Notes: generated from the letters alone by a model not told the origin. Shown: positions 24,863 to 33,446, numbered from the stretch's first letter. The stretch is DNA of 50,269 nt from Planctomycetaceae bacterium (GCA_005778405.1 SXOA01000028.1:1-50269); one strand, 5' to 3'. Numbers and translations: made by a program.

Positions 24863-25993
24863 ATGCGGCTAACTGACCTGACGATTCGACCCACTTCCAG
24901 CGATTTGACTCGGCCGTCGTCTCCCGCTGCGCCCGCGCCGCTGCTGGTTCCTCCGCTCCGTATTGGCAACGTGGTTGTGGATCCCCCCATCCTGCAAGCA
25001 CCGATGGCGGGTTATACGAACTTTGCTTTCCGCCAAATTGTCCGCGAGTTTGGCGGAGCCGGATTGCAAGCGACGGAGATGGTGAGCGCCCGCGGCTTTG
25101 TTTGGCTCACCGAGCAGGAGTGCGAGAATCCTGACCGGCTGTGGGGAGTGAAGGAAGAGGCCCGGCCGCTGGCGGTGCAAATGTGGGACAACGATCCCGA
25201 GACGCTGGCCAAAGTCGGCGAAAGGCTCGCCAAGGAATACGAGGTCAGTGTCGTCGATATCAACTTCGGCTGCCCGGTGAAGGACGTGAGCGAGCGGGCC
25301 CATAGTGGCTCGTACCTGCTGCGTTTTCCCGAGAAGATCGGGGCGATTGTGGAGCGGGTCGTGAAAGCCTGCGCTCCAACCCCGGTCACCGCCAAGATCC
25401 GGCTCGGCTGCTCGCGGGACAAGATCAACGCCATTGAAGTGGCCAAGGTGGTTGAAGCCTCGGGAGCCGCCGCGCTGACCGTACACGGCCGGACCGCGGC
25501 CGACTTTTTCAAAGGGAGCGCCGACTGGGAGAACATCGCCGCCATCAAGCCACACCTGAAAAGGATGCCGCTCATCGGCAACGGCGATCTCGATTCCGCC
25601 GCGAAAGTCGTCGAAGCTTTCCGCCGCTACGGCGTGGATGGTGTCATGATCGCCCGCGCTTCGCTCGGCCGCCCCTGGCTCTTTCAGCAAGCCGCCGCCG
25701 CCCTGCGCGGCCAGCCAATTCCTCCCGAGCCAACGATCGAAGAACAGAAAGCCTGCCTGCTGCACCACTACGCGCTCGTTTGTGAGCGGTTTGGCGACGA
25801 ACGGGGGACCACGTTGATGCGGAAGTTCGCTTGCAACTACGCGCAGGGTCTCAAAGGGGCCAGATTCTTCCGCACGCATGCCGCCAAAGTATTGACCAAA
25901 GTCGAATTCCTGGCGGTTGTCGAAGAACACTTTCCCCGCGGGCAAAACCTGGTGGCAGCGGATAGTCGGATTCCCTTGCCCACAAATCCATAA
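24863..25993 (+). CDS. tRNA-dihydrouridine synthase (Dus family, DusB-like)
   Basis: 376 residues from the ATG at 24863. The enzyme reduces uridine in tRNA with FMN and NADPH. Motifs in order: LQAPMAGYTNFAFR for FMN binding, TEMVSARG, VDINFGCPVKDV with the catalytic Cys, AHSGSYLLRFPEKI, LTVHGRTAADFF and IGNGDLDS, then VMIARASLGRPWLF. The order and the GCP motif match the DusB/NifR3 type. The N-terminal 30 residues are a Pro/Ser-rich extension. It stands alone. The ATG at 24854 is the other possible start. Confidence 0.93.
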   Translation: MRLTDLTIRPTSSDLTRPSSPAAPAPLLVPPLRIGNVVVDPPILQAPMAGYTNFAFRQIVREFGGAGLQATEMVSARGFVWLTEQECENPDRLWGVKEEARPLAVQMWDNDPETLAKVGERLAKEYEVSVVDINFGCPVKDVSERAHSGSYLLRFPEKIGAIVERVVKACAPTPVTAKIRLGCSRDKINAIEVAKVVEASGAAALTVHGRTAADFFKGSADWENIAAIKPHLKRMPLIGNGDLDSAAKVVEAFRRYGVDGVMIARASLGRPWLFQQAAAALRGQPIPPEPTIEEQKACLLHHYALVCERFGDERGTTLMRKFACNYAQGLKGARFFRTHAAKVLTKVEFLAVVEEHFPRGQNLVAADSRIPLPTNP

Positions 25994-25998
25994 AAAGC

Positions 25999-26027
25999 TT
26001 GTACCGATAAGGCAAGTTTGATATGAT
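25999..26027 (+). promoter_or_regulatory. Sigma-70-type promoter of the second DUF1501 gene
   Basis: TTGTAC (25999-26004), a 17-base spacer and TATGAT (26022-26027) make the best promoter in the window. The leader would be about 73 nt and begins just before the palindrome at 26040. Confidence 0.6.
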
Positions 26028-26039
26028 TTGGGCTGAGAG

Positions 26040-26052
26040 CCGATATTATCGG
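26040..26052. promoter_or_regulatory. Palindrome just after the promoter, possible operator
   Basis: CCGATATTATCGG is a perfect 13-base palindrome located about +6 to +18 from the predicted transcription start, a usual place for a repressor site. The protein that might bind is unknown. Confidence 0.4.
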
Positions 26053-26106
26053 TAATTGCCCCGCCGCTAGCAGTCCGTCCAAAACACACCTGGAAGGAAC
26101 CCCTCC

Positions 26107-27468
26107 ATGCTTACCATCTACGGCCCGCAGGACAAAACCAACCGCTTTTGCGATGGCCAGAGCCGCCGCGACTTTCTCAAAATCGGCGGCATGGTGATGG
26201 GCGGCTTGGCGCTGCCCCAACTCCTGGCGGCTGAAGCGCAGGCGGGCATTGGCAAGAGCCACAAGGCAATCATCAACATATTTCTCCCTGGCGGTCCCCC
26301 CCATCAAGATATGTGGGACGTGAAAGTGGACGCCCCGGCAGAGATTCGGGGACCGTTCCAGCCGATCAAGACCGCGGCCAGTGGAATTGAAATCAGCGAA
26401 ATCTTCCCCAAGATCGCGGCCATCGCGGACAAGTGCGTCTTCATCCGCACGATGGTCGGCGCGACCGGCGGGCACGACGCCTATCAGTGCATGACCGGCC
26501 GGGCTCTCAACCCTGCCCCCGCTGGCGGCTGGCCGTCCGCGGGAGCTTGGGTCAGCAAGCTCAAGGGTCCGGTGAACCTCGCCATCCCGCCGCATTTGTC
26601 GATGTGCTACAAGACCGACCACGGCCCGTGGGGCTACGACGGCGACGGCGGCTTCCTGGGCATTGCTCACGCCCCGTTCAAGCTCGTCGGCGGGCGCGAA
26701 GAGACTAGCAAAACGGACAACATGGTCCTCAAGGGAATTACCCTGGACCGCCTCGGCGACCGCAGCTCGCTCCTCAGCTCAATGGATCGCCTCCGCCGGG
26801 AAATCGATTCCAGCGGCAAGATGTCGGGGCTCGACGCCTTCTCCAAGCAAGCGGTCGGAATTCTGACGACCTCGTCGCTGGCCGATGCTCTGGATGTCAC
26901 CAAGGAGAGCAAGGAAATCCAGGAGAAGTACGGCGTCGGCGACAAGAAGTTCCGCGATGACGGCGCGCCGAAGATGACGGAAAATTTCCTCATCGCCCGC
27001 CGCCTCGTCGAAGCGGGTGCTCGGGTCGTCTCTCTCAACTTCAGCCGCTGGGACCACCACGGCGACAACTTCGGAGCGGTTCGGCAAGACGGCCCACTCC
27101 TCGACCGGGCCACTGCGGCCCTCATCACGGACCTACACGAGCGCGGGCTCGATAAAGACGTCTCCGTCGTCGTCTGGGGCGAATTCGGCCGCACACCCAA
27201 GATCAATCCCGGCGCGGGTCGCGACCACTGGCCGCAAGTTTCCTGCGCTCTCATCGCTGGCGGCGGCATGCGGACAGGCCAGGTCATCGGCGCGACCAAT
27301 CGCCTCGGCGAACATGCCGTGGAACGCCCCGTCACCTTCCAGGAAGTCTGGGCCACGCTCTATCACAACCTGGGCCTCAACCTCCGTGCCATCCGCGAGT
27401 TCGACCTCCGCGGCCGCCCGCAGTATCTCGTCGACCAAGGGGTCGAGCCGCTCAAGGAAGTGATTTAG
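26107..27468 (+). CDS. DUF1501 protein (Tat-exported)
   Basis: 453 residues. AAGGA stands eight bases before the ATG. The twin-arginine leader QSRRDFLKIGGMVMGGLAL lies at about residues 18-37. Landmarks of the family: AIINIFLPGGPPHQDMWD, FPKIAAIADKCVFIRTM, VVSLNFSRWDHHGDN, and VVVWGEFGRTPKINPGAGRD. It is clearly a different member from the one at 20056-21573 and shorter by some 50 residues. The neighbouring dihydrouridine synthase and PIN genes do not explain its role, and no DUF1549/DUF1553 partner adjoins it. Confidence 0.92.
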   Translation: MLTIYGPQDKTNRFCDGQSRRDFLKIGGMVMGGLALPQLLAAEAQAGIGKSHKAIINIFLPGGPPHQDMWDVKVDAPAEIRGPFQPIKTAASGIEISEIFPKIAAIADKCVFIRTMVGATGGHDAYQCMTGRALNPAPAGGWPSAGAWVSKLKGPVNLAIPPHLSMCYKTDHGPWGYDGDGGFLGIAHAPFKLVGGREETSKTDNMVLKGITLDRLGDRSSLLSSMDRLRREIDSSGKMSGLDAFSKQAVGILTTSSLADALDVTKESKEIQEKYGVGDKKFRDDGAPKMTENFLIARRLVEAGARVVSLNFSRWDHHGDNFGAVRQDGPLLDRATAALITDLHERGLDKDVSVVVWGEFGRTPKINPGAGRDHWPQVSCALIAGGGMRTGQVIGATNRLGEHAVERPVTFQEVWATLYHNLGLNLRAIREFDLRGRPQYLVDQGVEPLKEVI

Positions 27469-27606
27469 GGCGAATTTCTGGCAACTGAAAAGTGTGCCGC
27501 GGGCTCGGAAGAGCCAAAGATTTGCCGTTTTGTAGGAAATCATCCACCACCGACGGGCTTGTCCTGCCGGGGCGATGTTTGCCAACCAGAAGCTCGCTGT
27601 CAACTC

Positions 27607-28833
27607 TTAGGCAGTGAAAATCGCGGTTTGAACGACTCGCTCCCGGACCGTCAATGCATGCTCTAAGTCCAGTCGAGGCACGAAAGTACGGACTCCGTTA
27701 AGCTCCACAGACGCACCGACATCTTTCCCAATGCCGAGGCAAAGACCGACCGTGGTTTCCACTGGCCAAAGATGGACGTGGAGATTGGCGTCACCAAACA
27801 AGTCCGTGCAACGTCCACCAGTCGCCGCCCGCGTTTCCAACAGCCCCAACATCTCCCGTTCAAAATTGAAGGCAAATGAGACTATGGTGTTGTCAGGCGC
27901 GAGGTAGATAACGCCCGATTTAACTGGGCTGAAGTGGCCGGGCAAGACTTCGCTAAGGTGTGATGTCGGCCGCCGATAGAGTAGAAGCCCTCCGTCGAAA
28001 TAGCCGTCCGTTTCCGTTATCTCCTTGACGGGCTTCCCATACTCTCCATGCTTGACGAGCTTCGCGGCCAACCAAGCCCGATAATGGGTGTCCAAGAACC
28101 ACTGGACCTTCCAGAAAATCTCCACCAGATCCTCATCCGCAGTGATGAGCATGGAGTTGTCTCCGGTGCGAAGGGAATAGGCGACCATCGAAAGGCAGTT
28201 GAACTCGTCGTTGAGATCAACAAATCCCTTTTTCTCAAAGTCTAGACGCCCCTTTCTCGCGAGAGACTCCGCTCGCTCGCCTAAGCGATTCCTGATCGCA
28301 TTCAATGTCTCGCACTTCTCATTAGGGTCGGTCTGAACCGGCGTTTGCCCGTCTGACCACCGCCGCGCCAATTGGCGTCGAACACCGAGCACTTGAATGT
28401 AGTTGATGATCGCGGGATAAATGGTGTCGTTAGGCGCAATCTGGAAGCGCCGGAGCCAAGTCTTCTGATTCAGCGCTGCGGAAATATCGCGGGCTCGTTG
28501 GTGATTGCTGTGTGGGTCAGCCAGCCACTCCTGCATTTCGAATTCAACAGTCCCAGAGATAATCGTCGAATCTTTGGCGCTGCCCAAAGCAGCGAGACGA
28601 AGGGCATCCCAGATTTCCTGCGTGTCGGAACGGAACGCAATGTTTGCGTCGGGGAAGAAAACAATTGGCGGGCGGTTTAGGGAAGCAATTGTCCTAGCGA
28701 GCGTCTTGCTGTTACCGGTTTCCTTGAAACAGGCTGAACGTAGACGATCTCCCTTGAGCGTGGTGGACAGACTTGGTGGATCGTGGAAACGATGGCTTCC
28801 CAAGTGATCCAGTAATAGATGTCTTTTTGTCAC
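27607..28833 (-). CDS. PIN-like domain protein with unknown C-terminal domain
   Basis: 408 residues from a GTG at 28833, supported by GGGAGG five to seven bases upstream. Residues about 55-245 read as a PIN-like nuclease: FFPDANIAF (Asp 62), SGTVEFEMQEWL (Glu 97), VDLNDEFNCLSMV (Asp 207/209) and MLITADEDLVEIF (Asp 233/235), the spaced acidic residues that bind metal in these RNases. The last 160 residues are a beta-rich domain I do not recognise. No antitoxin-like small ORF adjoins it, so it is not a classic VapBC pair, and it is far longer than VapC. It lies beside the repeat-rich zone and the STAND protein gene. RNase activity is inferred. Confidence 0.68.
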   Translation of the reverse strand: MTKRHLLLDHLGSHRFHDPPSLSTTLKGDRLRSACFKETGNSKTLARTIASLNRPPIVFFPDANIAFRSDTQEIWDALRLAALGSAKDSTIISGTVEFEMQEWLADPHSNHQRARDISAALNQKTWLRRFQIAPNDTIYPAIINYIQVLGVRRQLARRWSDGQTPVQTDPNEKCETLNAIRNRLGERAESLARKGRLDFEKKGFVDLNDEFNCLSMVAYSLRTGDNSMLITADEDLVEIFWKVQWFLDTHYRAWLAAKLVKHGEYGKPVKEITETDGYFDGGLLLYRRPTSHLSEVLPGHFSPVKSGVIYLAPDNTIVSFAFNFEREMLGLLETRAATGGRCTDLFGDANLHVHLWPVETTVGLCLGIGKDVGASVELNGVRTFVPRLDLEHALTVRERVVQTAIFTA

Positions 28834-29045
28834 CGTTTCCTCCCAGTCACATTATGACAAGAACCATCGGAATTGGTTCATTGTAGGCGGTATTGATTTC
28901 TTTGCCCCAAGGAGGCAGATTATGTCAGCCAGGGCGGACTCTTCGGGGCCTTGCGTAAATGTGCCGAAACCCCCAAGCCCCGAAGGAGGCGCGCTAGGAG
29001 ATGAGATATGCCCCAGTCGCTGGCCAAAGCGCTGAATCGGACCTG

Positions 29046-29251
29046 AGCCCCATTCCTGGGGCTTGCTCAGTTCAGACCCGGCGTTTACGCCGAGTGCGTA
29101 GGGAACCCGATGTTTCTGGAGCCCCATTCATGGGGCTTACCTGCTGCCGGCTTGAGCCCCGTGGACCGCGGCTGAAGCCCAGAGCGACAAGCCCCATGAA
29201 TGGCGCTGCAAGCCGATTCGATCCCCGTTCCAACCCGCCATAAATGGCGGG
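29046..29251. repeat. Cluster of four 18-bp palindromes
   Basis: AGCCCCATTCCTGGGGCT (29046-29063), AGCCCCATTCATGGGGCT (29120-29137), AGCCCCATGAATGGCGCT (29190-29207) and CCCGCCATAAATGGCGGG (29234-29251) share one design, a GC arm around an AT core. A fifth, shorter one is CGGCGTTTACGCCG at 29079-29092. They occupy the non-coding space between the PIN and STAND genes. Dispersed palindromes of this design look like repetitive extragenic elements, though no protein association can be shown. Confidence 0.7.
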
Positions 29252-29377
29252 CCTGGGAAATCCCAAGAAGGACCGTAAACGGCCCTGGAGACTTTGTGGC
29301 AACGATTCCACGACGCCGCCACTTTTACGACCAATGGACGGCACCAAACCGCAATCGAGTCAAGAGAAAAAGTGATG

Positions 29378-29661
29378 TTTTTTGTTCAGTGAACAAAATA
29401 GACTTTCCGCGCATCCTAAGATCAAGGTCCGTCTGCGCGCCTGGGGAATAGGAGCGCCGCGGACTCCAGCGTGGGCAATTTGAGATTTGCAATTTGCGAT
29501 TTGAGACGGTGGAGGGATGTGTGAATCAAGATCGCCGTGTGAATCAGAAGTTACGTCGAGAGCGGTATACGGAAGATGTGTATAGATACGGATTTCGGGC
29601 AAGGTGAATCAGCGCAAGTCCGCGAAAACAGTGGGTGAATCAAGTGAATCTTCGGCGAGGA
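29378..29661 (+). repeat. Element A: conserved block plus GTGAATCA motif series
   Basis: This stretch is the diverged twin of 48300-48760. It opens with the palindrome TTTTGTTCA-G-TGAACAAAA and a block reading AGTGAACAAAATAGACT, then CGCGCATCCTAAG. After a GC-rich part come GTGAATCA at 29521, 29539, 29604 and 29635, and GTGAATCT at 29644. The last two lie nine bases apart, as in the twin. It sits about 170 bases before the STAND gene. It may be a non-coding RNA, a regulator-binding array, or decayed short ORFs. Confidence 0.6.
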
Positions 29662-29689
29662 CTGGGTGAAATGCCGAGGCCGGCTGGAT

Positions 29690-29695
29690 TATACT
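29690..29695 (+). promoter_or_regulatory. Possible -10 box for the STAND protein gene
   Basis: TATACT lies 131 bases before the ATG at 29827. No consensus -35 is visible, so an activator could be needed. The GTGAATCA motifs of element A lie just upstream. Confidence 0.3.
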
Positions 29696-29826
29696 GCCAC
29701 AGCCAGAGCATTACTGCTCTCGGCAAACTCGACCCCACTCGCAGCAGAGAACTCGGGGAAGCAAAAGGTGCGAGGCTTGGGGCCAGACTCCCTTTTGAGC
29801 AGGCTCCTCTAACCGCCCAGTCGTCC

Positions 29827-32800
29827 ATGCGAAAAATCAGACTATTCATCTCCTCGCCAGGGGATGTCGGGGAAGAACGTCGCATCACGGAGGCGACGGT
29901 CGAGCGATTGCAGTTTCGCTATGCCGGCCGGGTCCACTTTGAAGCCTGCTTGTGGGAGCATTTGCCGATGCGGGCTTCGGCGGGATTCCAGGAGCAGATT
30001 CCGCGTCCTTCGGAATTCGATATTGTCGTGATGATTCTCTGGTCGCGGATCGGAACGCGGCTCTCCAGCGATGTGCGACGGGCGGATGGAACCACCTATG
30101 CTTCGGGGACGGAATACGAATTCGAGAATGCCGTGGAAGCCGCCCGGCAGCGGGGCCTGCCGCACCTGCTCGTGTTTCGCAAGACGGCCCGCGTGCTGGT
30201 GGAAATGCGAGGGAATGAAGACGAGCTGCTCGATGTGGCCCGTCAGAAGAAGGCCGTGGATCAGTTCATCGACCACTGGTTTATGTCCAAAGATGGTTCC
30301 TTCAAGGCGGCTTTTACCCAGTTCGAGTCGGCTGACGAATATGAAGAGCGGCTCGAGAAACACTTGCGGCAATTGGTCGAAGAAATCCTCCTGCAATCGT
30401 CTGCCGGTGGCGAGTCCGCCGCGCATGCCCGCCTCGCCAACAGGCTCTGGGATAAAGGCTCCCCGTTTCGCGGACTGCAGCGTTTTGAATACGAAGACGC
30501 CTTGATTTACTTCGGCCGCACAAAAGCCATCCAGCAGGCCCTCGAAGCGATGCGCGAGCAAGCCGCCGCCGGAAAGCCCTTCCTGCTCGTGTTTGGTAAC
30601 AGCGGCGTCGGCAAGTCGTCCTTTGCGAGGGCGGGAGTCGTGCCGTTTCTGACGGATCCGGGCGTGATGCCAGGCGTGAGCCACTGGCGGCGAGCGATCT
30701 TTGAGCCGAGCGATTCCACGGGGGATTTGCTGGACGGCCTGGCCGCCGCTTTGGTCACGAGTGACGCCCTGCCGGAATTATTGCAAGCGGCCACGGAAGA
30801 AGAGCTGGCCCGAATTCTGCGAGAATCTCCGGCTGCGGCGGTACCGCTGATGCGTCGAGAACTCGCGCAGTTGACGCCGTCCACCAGCGGCGCGACGAAG
30901 GATTCCTCTTCGCGGGCCGCTGCTGGAGCCCGGCTGCTCGTCGTCATCGATCCTCTGGAGGAAGTCTTTACCCGCCCGGGTTCCACGAAGGAAGACCGAG
31001 AGCGGTTTATCGCGGCCCTGCATGTGCTGGCCGGTTCCGGGCTGGTCTGGATCCTGAGCACGATGCGGAGCGATTTTTACGAACGGTGCGGCGAACACCC
31101 GCTACTCCTCGCGCTCAAGGAAGGCAAGGGGCAGTATCATCTCGCGCCGCCGACGTCGGTGGAAATCAGCCACATGATCCGCTTGCCGGCCCAATTGGCG
31201 GCATTGCAATTCGAAAGTCATCCTGACCGGGGCTCGCTGGACGAGGTTCTCAAGGAGGCCGCTGCCGCGGATCCGGCAGCTCTGCCGCTCTTGCAATTCA
31301 CCCTGGACGAAATCTACAAGAAGAGCCACGCCGAACAGACGGGACTGCTCACTTTTGCGGCCTATGACGAACTGGGGGGGATGACGGGAGCCCTGCGGAC
31401 CCGAGCGGAAGAAACGATCGAAGAAGTCCGTCGCGAGTTAGGGGACCGCACGGAGGCGACATTTTCCACAGTCTTCAGCGCGCTCGTCGGCCTGAATCCC
31501 GATGCCGACCGGACGGTGGTGCGGCTCTATGCCTATCTCGACAGTATCCGTGCTGCTGGCGATTGCCGGCTGTTCGTCGATTTGCTGATTTCCGCCCGGC
31601 TGTTCATTACGGATAGTGACGACGAACAGAAGCCGGTGGTGACGCTCTGCCACGAGGCGCTGCTCAAGCACTGGCCGCGGCTGGCCGAATGGATTGACGG
31701 GAATCGTGATTTCCTCCGCACCCGTGCCCGCATTGACTCGGCGGCTAACCGCTGGATCGAAGAGGGACGCTTGGAATCGTTTCTGCTCGGCGAGGGGAAG
31801 CCGCTGGCGGAAGGCGTGCATTTGCTGGAGAGGCGTGCCGACCTGACCGGGCGGGAATTGGAGTATGTCGAAGCTTCGCAAGCAGCCGCCCAATCCCGGC
31901 GACGAAAGCGGCGGCGGCGGACCCAGTTGGTCGTGGCTACGCTCTTCGTCATCAGTGTGGCAGCGCTCGGCGGCTGGATGATCAGCTTCTCGCAATTTCA
32001 AATCGCCCAGAGCAATTTCAAGGATGCGCAGCAGCAAAAAGAAAGCGCGACGCAGCGGGCTCACGAGGCCCAGGAACTCGTTGATTTCTTGCTGCAGGAT
32101 ATGCGGAAGATTTTGGTCCCGGACAACCGGCGAGATGCGGAAATCATGGAACTGATCTCAAGGAAGGTGCTTGAACATTACAATTCGCGCGACACAAGCC
32201 AGGATTCGGATGATGTCAAACTGGAGCACGCCCAAAACCTGCTGAGCGTGGCGCTCATTTTTGAGAAAATGGCCCGCTTTCCCGAAGCCAATGACCTGGC
32301 GGTCGAGTGCCGCAAGTTACGGCAGGCCGTTCTCCAGCCGACCGATCCTCTTCTGGCGGATTGCTTGCAACTGGAGGGGCTCTGTCAGAATCAAATGGGG
32401 GACTACCCTGCGGCCGAAGCCAACTATGTGAAGGCCATTGGCATCTATGAAAATTCGCCCAATCCCAACACGAAGGCCGCGGGAGTCGCCTTTGGCCGTC
32501 AGGGGGAACTTTGCCGGCAGTTTGGCCGATTCGTCGAAGCGGAACACTGGCATCTGCGCGGCATCGCCATCCTGGAGAAAGAAGAAGGAGTCAAGGCGTT
32601 TGAAGTCGGCGTACGCTATAACGATTTGGGGGAGTTGTACCGCAACTGGGGAAAACTCTCCCGGTCCCACGATTGTTTTGCCAAGGCCCTCGAGATCGTG
32701 GGGAGCGAGCCCATTGAGGATCTCCGCAAGCTGGGGGATGTGAAAGGCAATTTTGGCGTACTGCTGTCGGAGCAAGGAAAGAATAAAGAGGCGGTAGACA

Positions 32801-33261
32801 TGCTCCGCGACGCGCTGCAAACGGATAAGACCGCGGTGGGGGAGCAAAACGCCCAGGTCGGCGCCGATTATTACAAGCTTGCCCGCGTCCTGATCGCCGA
32901 CAAAAAGTATGAGCTCGCCCAGGACGAGTTGAAGAGCAGCATTGCCATCTTGCAGGCGACCGTCAAACCCAATCACCTGCGGATGGCCAAATACTGGGAA
33001 GCCCTCGCGGAATTGAGGCTGGCCCAGCAAAACTTTCCCGAAGCGGAGAAAGCCGCCCGCCAGGTTCTGGATATTCGCAAGGAAAAACTCAAGGTGCCCC
33101 ATCCGGACATCGCCAAGGCGCTCGATCAGTTGGCTCGTGTTCTGTCTGCGGCTGGACGGATGGACGATAGCGCTACCATCTTGGCCGAAGCGCAGGCTAT
33201 GCAAAACGAGCACGCCCGCCTCGAGCAAGTAGCCCAGCAACGAATCGCAATGGGAAAGTAG
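29827..33261 (+). CDS. DUF4062 / STAND NTPase / TPR membrane protein
   Basis: 1144 residues from the ATG at 29827, where DUF4062 begins in the usual way (MRKIRLFISSPGDVGEERR). The frame runs upstream through element A without sense. Domains: DUF4062 (about 1-120; VMILWSRIGTRL, GTEYEFENAV); NTPase of the nSTAND1 type with Walker A GNSGVGKSS at 257-265 and Walker B LLVVIDPLEEVF at 370-381; a helical region with CHEALLKHWPRLAEW; a basic stretch and one membrane helix at about 700-720; a coiled coil; then TPR units of the kinesin-light-chain type to the end. Such proteins sense a signal through the repeats and switch an N-terminal effector on. A role in defence or signalling is inferred. The stop TAG belongs to a palindromic repeat. 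No clear ribosome site. Confidence 0.85.
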   Translation: MRKIRLFISSPGDVGEERRITEATVERLQFRYAGRVHFEACLWEHLPMRASAGFQEQIPRPSEFDIVVMILWSRIGTRLSSDVRRADGTTYASGTEYEFENAVEAARQRGLPHLLVFRKTARVLVEMRGNEDELLDVARQKKAVDQFIDHWFMSKDGSFKAAFTQFESADEYEERLEKHLRQLVEEILLQSSAGGESAAHARLANRLWDKGSPFRGLQRFEYEDALIYFGRTKAIQQALEAMREQAAAGKPFLLVFGNSGVGKSSFARAGVVPFLTDPGVMPGVSHWRRAIFEPSDSTGDLLDGLAAALVTSDALPELLQAATEEELARILRESPAAAVPLMRRELAQLTPSTSGATKDSSSRAAAGARLLVVIDPLEEVFTRPGSTKEDRERFIAALHVLAGSGLVWILSTMRSDFYERCGEHPLLLALKEGKGQYHLAPPTSVEISHMIRLPAQLAALQFESHPDRGSLDEVLKEAAAADPAALPLLQFTLDEIYKKSHAEQTGLLTFAAYDELGGMTGALRTRAEETIEEVRRELGDRTEATFSTVFSALVGLNPDADRTVVRLYAYLDSIRAAGDCRLFVDLLISARLFITDSDDEQKPVVTLCHEALLKHWPRLAEWIDGNRDFLRTRARIDSAANRWIEEGRLESFLLGEGKPLAEGVHLLERRADLTGRELEYVEASQAAAQSRRRKRRRRTQLVVATLFVISVAALGGWMISFSQFQIAQSNFKDAQQQKESATQRAHEAQELVDFLLQDMRKILVPDNRRDAEIMELISRKVLEHYNSRDTSQDSDDVKLEHAQNLLSVALIFEKMARFPEANDLAVECRKLRQAVLQPTDPLLADCLQLEGLCQNQMGDYPAAEANYVKAIGIYENSPNPNTKAAGVAFGRQGELCRQFGRFVEAEHWHLRGIAILEKEEGVKAFEVGVRYNDLGELYRNWGKLSRSHDCFAKALEIVGSEPIEDLRKLGDVKGNFGVLLSEQGKNKEAVDMLRDALQTDKTAVGEQNAQVGADYYKLARVLIADKKYELAQDELKSSIAILQATVKPNHLRMAKYWEALAELRLAQQNFPEAEKAARQVLDIRKEKLKVPHPDIAKALDQLARVLSAAGRMDDSATILAEAQAMQNEHARLEQVAQQRIAMGK

Positions 33262-33371
33262 GCCGCGAGTCCTCTCGCGAGCCAGCAGTGTTGAGACTGA
33301 ATTGGCAACCGGCTCCTTTACCGCATCAACGTCTTCGCTGATGGCTCGCCACGGAAGTGGCGGCCTACTCT
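33255..33371. repeat. Palindromic element, copy R1
   Basis: The ends AGTAGGCCGC (33257-33266) and GCGGCCTACT (33360-33369) are perfect inverted repeats, and inner parts also pair (CTCGCGAGCC with GGCTCGCC). The left 30 bases match copy R2 at 48091 almost exactly. The element begins inside the last codons of the STAND gene and provides its TAG stop. It may work as a terminator for that gene. Confidence 0.7.
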
Positions 33372-33446
33372 TTTCTCCGCCGACCATTTGCCTGGTTCCA
33401 GTTTGCGACCTAGGTTTGAGATGGCCCTTGGCAAGCGGAGCTCGTT

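Noticed and set aside
24869..26089. 406-codon minus-strand open frame
   Set aside because: It is antisense to the dihydrouridine synthase gene and lacks domain features.
29521..29651. GTGAATCA series as a CRISPR or iteron array
   Set aside because: The motifs are only 8 bases, irregularly spaced, and no replication or Cas protein lies nearby.
29635..29826. 64-residue N-terminal extension of the STAND protein starting at a GTGAATCA motif
   Set aside because: DUF4062 begins exactly at the ATG 29827, and the extension would be coded by the repeat element and the putative promoter.
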